Positions 52,604-60,816 of a DNA stretch of 64,000 nt are shown here, in pieces; positions within the stretch are counted from its first letter, which is position 1; the number at the start of each line of letters is the position of its first letter. Position numbers and translations under genes: made by a program. The stretch is from contig NZ_AQGV01000015.1 in assembly GCF_014858725.1 (NCBI RefSeq), forward strand, positions 806,001 to 870,000. The letters are read 5' to 3'. This stretch comes from Pseudoalteromonas aurantia 208. GTDB taxonomy: Bacteria > Pseudomonadota > Gammaproteobacteria > Enterobacterales > Alteromonadaceae. Below the pieces are notes generated by a model that was given only the letters and a program-made list of their open reading frames with translations, was not told the DNA's origin and did not search any database.

Positions 52604-53977
52604 ATGAAAATGTTTAAGTTATTTTATGTATTATTGATGCTCAGCCCATCATCTCAATTGTTAGCAGGCTCTACGCCTGAATTAACGCTTTCTATGGCAA
52701 TTACACAAGCACAAAATAATGATTTGTGGCGAGTGCAAAATAAACATACGCAAGCAGCAATAAGCGCCCAGCAAATTGCTGCAGGTACCTGGCAAGATCC
52801 CAAGGTTGCTATGTCAATCAATAATTTGCCAAGCAATGACTTAGCATTTAACCAAGACAATATGAGTCAGTTGAAAGTCTCACTGTCACAAGCAATCCCC
52901 CGTGGCGACTCATTGCAGATTAAGCAGCATATTTTGACGCTTGAAGCGCAACAGCAACCCATTTTACGTGCAGAACGCCAAGCAAAAGTCGCAATGGCAG
53001 TGAGCGAATTATGGCTAGATGCCTATGCCGCGAAGATGACCATTGAGTTAATTTCTAAAGACGCACACTTATTTGAGCAACTTGTTGAAATTAGTGAAGC
53101 AAATTATGCCTCAGCACTGGGTAAAACACGTCAACATGATGTGATCAGCGCGCAATTAGAATTGGCTCAATTACAAGATCGTTTGGCCGTTGAACAGCAA
53201 CGTTTAGTAACTCAAAAAGCCAAGTTATTAAATTGGTTACCCGAGTTTGATGCCTCGTTAAATACGTGGCAATTGCACACCCGTAGTGACGCATTTGAAA
53301 TTTCTAAAGCGTTACCAACAGATGCTTTATTTGTATCAGCAATGGCATCTATTAAGACGCTCACGCGATTTAGTGACAATACAATCACACGTTTAATGCA
53401 TCATCCGACTTATTTGGCGCAAAGTAAACAGATTGAATCAGCTAAGCAAACCGTATCCCTGTTCCAGCAAAAATACCAACCGCAATGGGGTGTAAATGCC
53501 AGCTACGGTTACCGTGGCGATCACCCTTCAGGGTTGAAACGACATGATTTACTGTCGGTTGGGGTCAGTTTTGATTTACCGTTATTTACTGAAAATAAAC
53601 AAGACAAAGAGGTGCTGAGTGCGCAATACCGTACCGAAGCATTGAAAACTGCACAACTTTTAACACTAAAAGAATTAGGCGCTGGGCTTGCAACCGAGCA
53701 GCAAGCGTTCAGGCAGCTACAAAAACGGCTGAAATTATACAAAACCACCATACTTGAGCAAAGTCACCAACAGTCTGAGGCCGCTTTGAGCGCTTACAAT
53801 AATGATGACGGTGATTTTAATACCGCTGTACAAGCAAAAATTACAGAGCTGAATGCACGCATAGCGACCCTTAATATTCACGTTGAAAAACTAAAAACCC
53901 TAACACGAATTAATTATTATTTGGCAGGAAATTCTACCTCAACGGATGATGCGACAGGAGTATCGAATGAACAGTAA
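52604..53977 (+). CDS. TolC/CusC-type outer membrane efflux protein
   Basis: A 457-residue protein with a signal peptide (about residues 1-21, ending LLAGST). It is strongly helical with coiled-coil-like stretches, and shows the paired TolC repeats, each with a strand such as WGVNASYGYRGD or LSVGVSFDLPLF. It forms the outer membrane channel of the tripartite metal pump encoded by the next two genes. A GGGAGTTAGCGC ribosome-binding site precedes the ATG. The stop overlaps the adaptor gene start region. Confidence 0.92.
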   Translation: MKMFKLFYVLLMLSPSSQLLAGSTPELTLSMAITQAQNNDLWRVQNKHTQAAISAQQIAAGTWQDPKVAMSINNLPSNDLAFNQDNMSQLKVSLSQAIPRGDSLQIKQHILTLEAQQQPILRAERQAKVAMAVSELWLDAYAAKMTIELISKDAHLFEQLVEISEANYASALGKTRQHDVISAQLELAQLQDRLAVEQQRLVTQKAKLLNWLPEFDASLNTWQLHTRSDAFEISKALPTDALFVSAMASIKTLTRFSDNTITRLMHHPTYLAQSKQIESAKQTVSLFQQKYQPQWGVNASYGYRGDHPSGLKRHDLLSVGVSFDLPLFTENKQDKEVLSAQYRTEALKTAQLLTLKELGAGLATEQQAFRQLQKRLKLYKTTILEQSHQQSEAALSAYNNDDGDFNTAVQAKITELNARIATLNIHVEKLKTLTRINYYLAGNSTSTDDATGVSNEQ

Positions 53978-55715
53978 AGTAACCTTCATCGTTGGGATTT
54001 TTTTAGGTGCTGGATTCACTTATTCGATTGTGAACTGGATTGCGTCAAGCACGTATTTAGATGCGAGCGTAAACAATTCTGAACCACAACCTTTATATTG
54101 GGTGGCGCCAATGGATGACAATTATCGCCGTGATAAACCGGGGCTTTCTCCGATGGGGATGGACTTAGTACCTGTGTATGCAAATGAGGGAAATCAAGAA
54201 AGTGTAAGCCCTGGCACTGTGATGATTGATCCCTCAGTTATTAATAATTTAGGGGTGCGCACGGCACCAGTACAACGAAAAGCATGGCAGCAACAAATTG
54301 AAACGGTTGGGTACGTACAATATGACGAAGACAGCATGGTTCATATACATCCGCGAGTTGAGGGCTGGATTGAAACGCTTTATGTTAAATCGGCTGGCGA
54401 TAAGGTGTCTCAAGGGCAGCCGCTTTATACGCTTTATTCTCCTCAGTTAGTGAACGCGCAAGAAGAGTATCTTATTGCATTAAAACGTAATAATCAGACC
54501 TTGATGAGTGCCGCAGCCGATAGGTTACGGGCACTACAATTATCAGATGAGTTTATAGAGAGACTTAAAAAACGTCAGAAAATACGTCAGTCAATCACTT
54601 TTTACGCATCACAATCGGGCGTTGTTGATGTATTGAAAATCCGTGAAGGGTTTTATGTACAGCCAGGTACGACGTTAATGAGTTTGGCAACGCTCGATCA
54701 AGTTTGGGTTGAGGCGGAAGTCTTTGAACGTGACACTGCGTTTATTGAATTAGGGTTACCAGTCACCATGACATTGGACTATTTGCCCAATAAGCAATGG
54801 GGGGGGAAAGTTGATTACATTTACCCAAGCTTAAATGCCACGACACGTACTTTGAGAGTGCGTTTGAGGTTTGATAATCCGCAACAACAGCTAAAGCCAA
54901 ATATGTTTGCACAAGTGAGTATTGCAACCAAGCCTCAGCCAGCCCAGTTACACGTGCCCAAAGAAGCTGTGATACGCACGGGGAAACAAGATAGGGTGGT
55001 TTTAGCCTTAGGTGACGGTAAGTTTAAGTCGGTAGTGGTTACAGTAGGCAGTGTCAAACATGATTTTATTCAAATTATAGATGGATTAGTTGAGGGGGAT
55101 GAAGTGGTTACCTCAGCACATTTCTTAATTGATTCTGAGTCGAGTAAAAATTCCGACTTTATGCGTATGCATCATGATGATGTTAATAACACCGTATCGG
55201 TACAGGCTAAAGTGCTATCAATAGATACCGAAAAGCAACAACTGACACTGGATCATGGTGCAATTGAAGCATGGCGCTGGCCACCAATGGTGATGGATTT
55301 CACCGTGAGTACAGCGGTAGATATGGTACAGCTTGATGAAGGTAAGCAGTATGTATTCGAAATTGAGAAAAATCATAACAGTGAATATAAAATCACACAC
55401 TTTTCACCAGTAACGGATAACGCACAAGTACAAAGTGCGACGGTTACAGGGCGAGTGAATACCATTGATACCGTAACACGCGTGATCAACATTAGTCGTG
55501 GGCCTATCGCAAAGTGGCAACGCGATGCAGCGACAATGGATTTTGTATTGGCCGATGATGTAGACATTACCTCACTTGAACCTGAACAAAATATCACTTT
55601 TACCTTTGAGGTGCGAGATGACTTAGTTGTGGTCGATTTTTCAGATCAAAGTGCCACAGAGCGTGGCGATGAAAAAAATGGTATGAATACCATGGAAGGG
55701 ATGCAGCATGATTGA
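53967..55715 (+). CDS. cusB: CusB-like metal efflux adaptor with two C-terminal CusF-like domains
   Basis: A 582-residue adaptor from ATG 53967, preceded by AGGAG at 7 bases. An N-terminal membrane helix is followed by a small heavy-metal-binding domain (residues 40-65, YWVAPMDDNYRRDKPGLSP, then MGMDL). The lipoyl, hairpin and barrel parts follow the CusB pattern. The last 180 residues carry two CusF-like domains: the first (about 405-490) keeps His, Trp and both Met of the copper site (HGAIEAW...MVMDF); the second (about 495-575) has Arg in place of His and Ala in place of the first Met, so it is degenerate. Usually CusF is a separate protein. It overlaps cusA by 8 bases. Confidence 0.92.
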   Translation: MNSKVTFIVGIFLGAGFTYSIVNWIASSTYLDASVNNSEPQPLYWVAPMDDNYRRDKPGLSPMGMDLVPVYANEGNQESVSPGTVMIDPSVINNLGVRTAPVQRKAWQQQIETVGYVQYDEDSMVHIHPRVEGWIETLYVKSAGDKVSQGQPLYTLYSPQLVNAQEEYLIALKRNNQTLMSAAADRLRALQLSDEFIERLKKRQKIRQSITFYASQSGVVDVLKIREGFYVQPGTTLMSLATLDQVWVEAEVFERDTAFIELGLPVTMTLDYLPNKQWGGKVDYIYPSLNATTRTLRVRLRFDNPQQQLKPNMFAQVSIATKPQPAQLHVPKEAVIRTGKQDRVVLALGDGKFKSVVVTVGSVKHDFIQIIDGLVEGDEVVTSAHFLIDSESSKNSDFMRMHHDDVNNTVSVQAKVLSIDTEKQQLTLDHGAIEAWRWPPMVMDFTVSTAVDMVQLDEGKQYVFEIEKNHNSEYKITHFSPVTDNAQVQSATVTGRVNTIDTVTRVINISRGPIAKWQRDAATMDFVLADDVDITSLEPEQNITFTFEVRDDLVVVDFSDQSATERGDEKNGMNTMEGMQHD

Positions 55716-58700
55716 ATCAGTGATTTATTGGTCGGTAAAAAACCGACTGTTTGTCCTCATGTTATGTATCATTATGGCTGTGGCTGGGGTGTTTGCGATT
55801 AAAAATACGCCGGTTGATGCACTCCCTGATTTATCGGATGTACAAGTTATTGTTAAAACCAGTTATTCGGGGCAATCACCTCAAGTGGTGCAAGATCAAG
55901 TTACTTTTCCACTCACCACCGCGATGTTATCTGTGCCTGGCGCTAAAACGGTGCGCGGCTTTTCTTTTTTTGGAGACTCCTATGTATACATCATCTTCGA
56001 TGATGATACAGACTTATATTGGGCTAGAAGCCGCGTGTTGGAGTATTTAAGTCAAGTAGCGCCCTCGCTACCTGCGAATGCTCAGTCACAGTTGGGGCCT
56101 GATGCAACAGGGGTTGGTTGGGTGTATATGTATTCACTGGTTGATAAAACTGGGCAGCACGATATTAGTCAATTGCGCAGTTTACAAGATTGGTTTTTAA
56201 AATATGAATTACAAGCGGTCTCTGGCGTATCTGAAGTGGCAGCAATTGGTGGCATGGTCAAGCAATATCAGGTTCAGGTCGACCCCGATAAGTTACGTGC
56301 ATATGGTGTATCGCTGGCACAAGTGCAACTGGCGATTTCACGTGGCAACCAAGAAACAGGCGCATCAGTGGTTGAAATGGCGGAAGCCGAATATATGGTA
56401 ACTGCAACGGGATATATTAAGAGTGTTGCTGATATTGCGGCTATTCCACTGGGTTTAAATAGCCAAGGCACGGCTCTGCGCATTGGGGATGTTGCACATA
56501 TTAACCTAGGGCCACAAACTCGTCGCGGTATTGCAGAGCTTAACGGAGAAGGTGAAGTTGTAGGCGGAGTCGTGGTAATGCGTTTTGGTGAAAATGCCCA
56601 GCAGACCATTACGGGTATTAAAGCGAAATTAGCGCAACTGGCTCAGGGCTTACCTGAAGGGGTCGAAATTGTGACCGTTTACGACCGTTCTATATTAATT
56701 GAGCAGGCTGTAGAAAACCTCTGGTCTAAGTTACTCGAAGAATTGGCGGTGGTGGCATTAGTATGTGTGGTTTTTTTGTTTCATATACGCTCGTCAATTG
56801 TGGCGGTGATCAGTTTACCTATGGGTATTCTTATCTCATTTATGGTGATGTATAGCCAAGGGATAAACGCCAATATTATGTCGTTAGGGGGCATTGCCAT
56901 CGCCATAGGCGCGATGACCGACGGCGCGATAGTGATGATTGAAAATATGCACAAGCATATGGAAAAAACACCATTAACAGATGAAAACCGCTGGCAAGTT
57001 GTGAGCAAAGCAGCCTCTGAAGTCGGCCCGGCATTATTTTTTAGTTTATTGATCATCACTGTAAGCTTCTTACCAGTGTTTATTTTAGAAGCGCAAGAAG
57101 GGAGAATGTTTGCGCCACTGGCATATACCAAAACCTACGCGATGGCTGCGTCTGCAGGCTTAGCGGTTACTTTGATCCCCGTGCTCATGGGGTACTTTAT
57201 TCGTGGGAAAATGATATCAGAGCGGAAAAACCCCGTAAATAGGGTATTAATTGCGGCGTATATGCCGATTTTGAAAAAAGTATTAACATGGCCAAAAGTA
57301 ACACTCGCAGCTGCAACGGTTATCACTGTTATAGGTTTTTACCCGATAAATAAAATTGGCAGTGAATTTATACCCCCATTGGATGAGGGCGACTTGATGT
57401 ATATGCCTACCACGTATCCAGGTATTTCAATTGGTAAAGCTCGGGAGTTACTCCAGCAAACGGATAAGCTGATCCGCACAGTACCAGAGGTAGAGCTGGT
57501 GTTTGGCAAGGTGGGCAGAGCTGAAACTGCCACTGATCCTGCGCCACTCACGATGATCGAGACCTTTATAAAACTTAAACCTCGAAGTGAATGGCGTGAT
57601 GGCGTGAGCACAGAGTCACTTAAGCGAGAACTTGATACATTGGTTAAGTTTCCGGGTGTGACGAACGCGTGGGTAATGCCAATAAAAACCCGCATCGACA
57701 TGTTGGCTACTGGCATAAAAACACCGGTTGGTCTTAAAGTTGCGGGACCAAGTTTAGATGTGATCCAAGACATCGGACAAGACATAGAACGTATTCTTTC
57801 AACTGTGGCCGGTACTGCATCGGTATATTCAGAACGCGTAGCAGGTGGCCGCTATATTAAAGTCGATATAAATCGTCATAAAGCAGCGCGATATGGTTTG
57901 AACATTGCGGATATTCAACAGGTTGTCACAACCGCGATTGGCGGGATGAACGTGGCACAAACCATCGAAGGGCAAGAGCGTTACCCGATCAACGTGCGTT
58001 ACCCGCAAGATTACCGTGACTCGCCAGAACAATTGGCACGATTACCTTTGGTGACCGTAGCTGGGCAGCGAATTGCATTAGGTGATGTTGCAAACGTTTA
58101 TATCGAAAGTGGACCACCAGGAATAAAAAGTGAAAATGCGCGTATCAATGGTTGGACTTTTATTGATATTGAACACAGTGATATCGGCAGCTATGTTAAG
58201 CATGCGCAACAAGTATTAGATCAGCAATTGGCATTACCTGTTGGTTACTCTGTGACTTGGGCTGGGCAATATGAATACATGGCACGTGCAAAAGCGAAGC
58301 TTGCCTATGTTTTACCTCTGACTTTGGCAATTATTGTGGTGCTGCTGTATTTGAATTTTCGTCGCTTTCGAGAGGTGATCATTATTATGGGCACATTACC
58401 ATTGGCTATGATTGGTGGGCTTTGGCTGTTATATCTCGAAGGATTCAATTTTTCTGTCGCGGTGGGGGTTGGGTTCATTGCCTTGGCTGGGGTCGCTGTA
58501 GAAATTGGCGTGATCATGCTGGTTTATCTTAATCAAGCACGCACGGCGGCGTTGACTACTCATGAAAAATTGACCTCGGTGTTATTAATAGAGGCGATTT
58601 TACAAGGGGCCGGCATGCGAGTTAGGCCAATAATGATGACCGTAGCAACCATTATTATAGGTTTATTACCAATTTTATATGGTAGTGGCACGGGCTCTGA

Positions 58701-58815
58701 AGTGATGAGTCGCATTGCTGCGCCTATGGTTGGTGGCATGCTCAGTGCTGTGGTACTTGCATTATTAGTGCTTCCCGCTGTGTACTTTTTACTACACAAA
58801 CCGAAGAGTAATTGA
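55708..58815 (+). CDS. cusA: CusA-type heavy metal RND efflux pump
   Basis: A 1035-residue inner membrane RND transporter with the HME-family pattern: an N-terminal helix with LFVLMLCIIMAVAGVFAI, an NTPVDALPDLSDVQV block, a central AIGAMTDGAIVMIENMHKH segment with proton-relay Asp, and twelve helices in two halves. Met-rich positions in the periplasmic part fit Cu(I)/Ag(I) export (for example near residues 570-680). With the channel and adaptor upstream it forms a tripartite pump for copper or silver. Start ATGATTGA overlaps the adaptor end. No downstream terminator is obvious. Confidence 0.95.
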   Translation: MIESVIYWSVKNRLFVLMLCIIMAVAGVFAIKNTPVDALPDLSDVQVIVKTSYSGQSPQVVQDQVTFPLTTAMLSVPGAKTVRGFSFFGDSYVYIIFDDDTDLYWARSRVLEYLSQVAPSLPANAQSQLGPDATGVGWVYMYSLVDKTGQHDISQLRSLQDWFLKYELQAVSGVSEVAAIGGMVKQYQVQVDPDKLRAYGVSLAQVQLAISRGNQETGASVVEMAEAEYMVTATGYIKSVADIAAIPLGLNSQGTALRIGDVAHINLGPQTRRGIAELNGEGEVVGGVVVMRFGENAQQTITGIKAKLAQLAQGLPEGVEIVTVYDRSILIEQAVENLWSKLLEELAVVALVCVVFLFHIRSSIVAVISLPMGILISFMVMYSQGINANIMSLGGIAIAIGAMTDGAIVMIENMHKHMEKTPLTDENRWQVVSKAASEVGPALFFSLLIITVSFLPVFILEAQEGRMFAPLAYTKTYAMAASAGLAVTLIPVLMGYFIRGKMISERKNPVNRVLIAAYMPILKKVLTWPKVTLAAATVITVIGFYPINKIGSEFIPPLDEGDLMYMPTTYPGISIGKARELLQQTDKLIRTVPEVELVFGKVGRAETATDPAPLTMIETFIKLKPRSEWRDGVSTESLKRELDTLVKFPGVTNAWVMPIKTRIDMLATGIKTPVGLKVAGPSLDVIQDIGQDIERILSTVAGTASVYSERVAGGRYIKVDINRHKAARYGLNIADIQQVVTTAIGGMNVAQTIEGQERYPINVRYPQDYRDSPEQLARLPLVTVAGQRIALGDVANVYIESGPPGIKSENARINGWTFIDIEHSDIGSYVKHAQQVLDQQLALPVGYSVTWAGQYEYMARAKAKLAYVLPLTLAIIVVLLYLNFRRFREVIIIMGTLPLAMIGGLWLLYLEGFNFSVAVGVGFIALAGVAVEIGVIMLVYLNQARTAALTTHEKLTSVLLIEAILQGAGMRVRPIMMTVATIIIGLLPILYGSGTGSEVMSRIAAPMVGGMLSAVVLALLVLPAVYFLLHKPKSN

Positions 58816-59195
58816 TTATTTTAGGGATTTTGTGGTCAGCTGTTGGGCGATTTTATCGCGCTAAAGTGAGTGGTGTGTCGTTTACGTTGATCTACGTACA
58901 TGTGCGATAATGCAGAAATAATGCCAAACAGCTGCAGCTAAAAGTGCAAGTCCTAACTGCTGTGCTAAATAAAGTGCTAAATAAAGTGCGCACTTTGTTG
59001 TTACTTTTTGATTAGGTTGACTGGGTAGAAAAACAGCGCAGTGTCGCGCTTTAAAGCACGAGAGGTGAATTTAGCCTATACAGCAAAGCTCACATTCCTT
59101 AGAGAAAATTGAAAATATTTTACGCATCGCATGAACCTTTAGTGCTTATTAAACGCCTTGTAGAAAAAGGTGATAGAGGAGGTGAAATCAACCGG
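58816..59195. other. Intergenic region before the sigma factor gene
   Basis: About 380 bases without a gene. It contains two copies of TGCTAAATAAAG at 58962-58985 leading into a perfect 14-bp palindrome, AAAGTGCGCACTTT (58983-58996), a possible operator. The GAGGAGGTG ribosome-binding site of the sigma gene lies at its end. Confidence 0.5.
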
Positions 59196-59720
59196 ATGAA
59201 TTCAACAGAAATAGCACTACAGGTACTTGATGCACAATCAGGTGATAAACAGGCATTCTCGAAGTTATGTGATGCCTTATATCAACCGAGCTTTCGTTTT
59301 GCGCTGAAGCTTGCAAAGCAGCAGGACTTCGCAAAAGATGTGACGCAGGAGGCATGGGTCACTGTGGCAAAAGACATTAAAAGTTTACGAGAGCCCAGTG
59401 CCTTTAAAGCCTGGTTATTTAAAGTGGTCTACCGACGTTTTATTGATGCGGTGCGTAAAAAAACCGACTTTGAACCATTAACAGATGAACTGTTGGCAAA
59501 TACGGCGCCAGAGCAAGAATACGATTTATTGAATTTAATCAATAAGCTGCCAGATATTGACCGCCATACGGTGTATTTATTTTATTTTGAACAAATGACC
59601 ATGAGTGACATTGCAATTGTGTTAGGTGTCGCCGGTGGCACAGTAAAATCACGATTGCACCGTGCACGTAGCATGTTGGCACAACTGGCCAGTGACGAAG
59701 ATCAAGAGGGAGAATATTGA
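59196..59720 (+). CDS. ECF-type RNA polymerase sigma factor
   Basis: A 174-residue sigma factor from ATG 59196; the frame runs to a TTG at 59109, but GAGGAGGTG upstream and the family start favour the Met. Region 2 is seen in FRFALKLAKQQDFAKDVTQEAWVTV and FKAWLFKVVYRRFIDAVRKK; region 4 has LPDIDRHTVYLFYFEQMTMSDIAIVLGVAGGTVKSRLHRAR. It overlaps the next gene by 4 bases, which encodes a membrane protein that is likely to be its regulator. Target genes are unknown. Confidence 0.92.
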   Translation: MNSTEIALQVLDAQSGDKQAFSKLCDALYQPSFRFALKLAKQQDFAKDVTQEAWVTVAKDIKSLREPSAFKAWLFKVVYRRFIDAVRKKTDFEPLTDELLANTAPEQEYDLLNLINKLPDIDRHTVYLFYFEQMTMSDIAIVLGVAGGTVKSRLHRARSMLAQLASDEDQEGEY

Positions 59721-60085
59721 TGAATATTGATGAAAAAATAAAAGCGAGTTTAGAGGCAGAGCAACAACAGCTTGATCAAGTTATTGATGATAAAGGCTTG
59801 TTTTCTATGCTGACAAATGTGTACCAAGGCAGTATGCGCCGATGGGTAATGGTTAGTTCATGCGTTGCATTATTGGTCTCAATTGGGTTTATATATGCGG
59901 CGTATAGGTTCACCGTAACTGATGTACTTAGTGAACAGGTGTTTTGGGGGGTCTGGTTTATAGCAGGCTTACTGGTGCAAATAGCCATAAAGCTATGGAT
60001 ATTTATGGAAATGAATCGCATATCAACATTGAAAGAAATTAAACGCTCAGAGTTAAATATAATACGGTTGATAGAGCGAAAATAA
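59717..60085 (+). CDS. DUF6768 family membrane protein, probable sigma-factor partner
   Basis: A 122-residue protein with two membrane helices (about residues 42-64 and 75-96) after a cytoplasmic acidic N-terminus (IDEKIKASLEAEQQQLDQV). The end WIFMEMNRISTLKEIKRSELNI is the typical close of DUF6768 proteins, which occur directly after ECF sigma genes. An anti-sigma function is likely from context but not proven for this family as far as I know. Confidence 0.85.
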   Translation: MMNIDEKIKASLEAEQQQLDQVIDDKGLFSMLTNVYQGSMRRWVMVSSCVALLVSIGFIYAAYRFTVTDVLSEQVFWGVWFIAGLLVQIAIKLWIFMEMNRISTLKEIKRSELNIIRLIERK

Positions 60086-60807
60086 CGCAATTCATTGGTT
60101 TAGCTTCTGGTTAAAAATCGGCTTTAAGGTGAATAATAAAACTGCTCGTTCATTTAAAAAATGGGTGATCCCCTATATAAAATGAAAGAAAAATTGATAG
60201 TCACTAGGCTATCGTTATGTAGATCGAATGAGGTGCTTTATCAACATCTCATTTGATTTAAGTTAACTTGATTCGGTTTAATTGATCTAATTGGAGAGTG
60301 TATAATTATGTTCCTGTCCCATGTGCTCTCAATGGCGCAGTAGGGCGACCACAAAAGCTTGATAATTATTGTGCGAGCCTAGAAATTAAACGACGGGCTA
60401 ACTATAAGCAATGTGAAAGGTTGCTGGCTTAACGTTTGCTCTATTAAGATAACCCCCCAACATACTCTAATCAAAGACTACATAGCATTAAGATGGTGGA
60501 TTAACCATGCCCTCTGAGTGATATCATTTTTGTATGCTGTTGAGTATACAGCTTATATTTCAAATTTAAATTTATGAAATAGGCGATATGCTTGTGATAT
60601 TCTTCGGGAGCTGGCTTAATTTTTGAATGGGTGTCATCAGTAGGTTCTAATTTTTGAATGGGTGTCATCAGTAGGTTCTCTTATGAATATTTGTTTTAGC
60701 AGAATTGATGTGAATCTGTTTAAAGAATATTGAATAACTAATATAGCTATAACTACTTGTATAGTTGAACAAAGTTTGTTTAATTGTAACTATAAAAAGT
60801 AATCGGG
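60086..60807. other. Gene-poor region with 31-bp direct repeats; possible island boundary
   Basis: About 720 bases where I find no credible gene or RNA. Base composition becomes more AT-rich to the right. The only clear structure is the pair of 31-bp repeats at 60617-60678. It may be the junction between core chromosome and an accessory island. Confidence 0.45.
60617..60678. repeat. Two exact 31-bp direct repeats
   Basis: The unit begins TAATTTTTGAATGGGTGTC and ends CATCAGTAGGTTC; copies at 60617-60647 and 60648-60678 are identical and head to tail, 139 bases before the next start codon. They could be an operator, the trace of a slipped or recombined attachment site, or the remnant of a longer array. 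Confidence 0.85.
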
Positions 60808-60816
60808 GTGTTACGG

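Noticed and set aside
60617..60678. CRISPR array
   Set aside because: The two 31-bp repeats touch without spacers and no cas gene is present.
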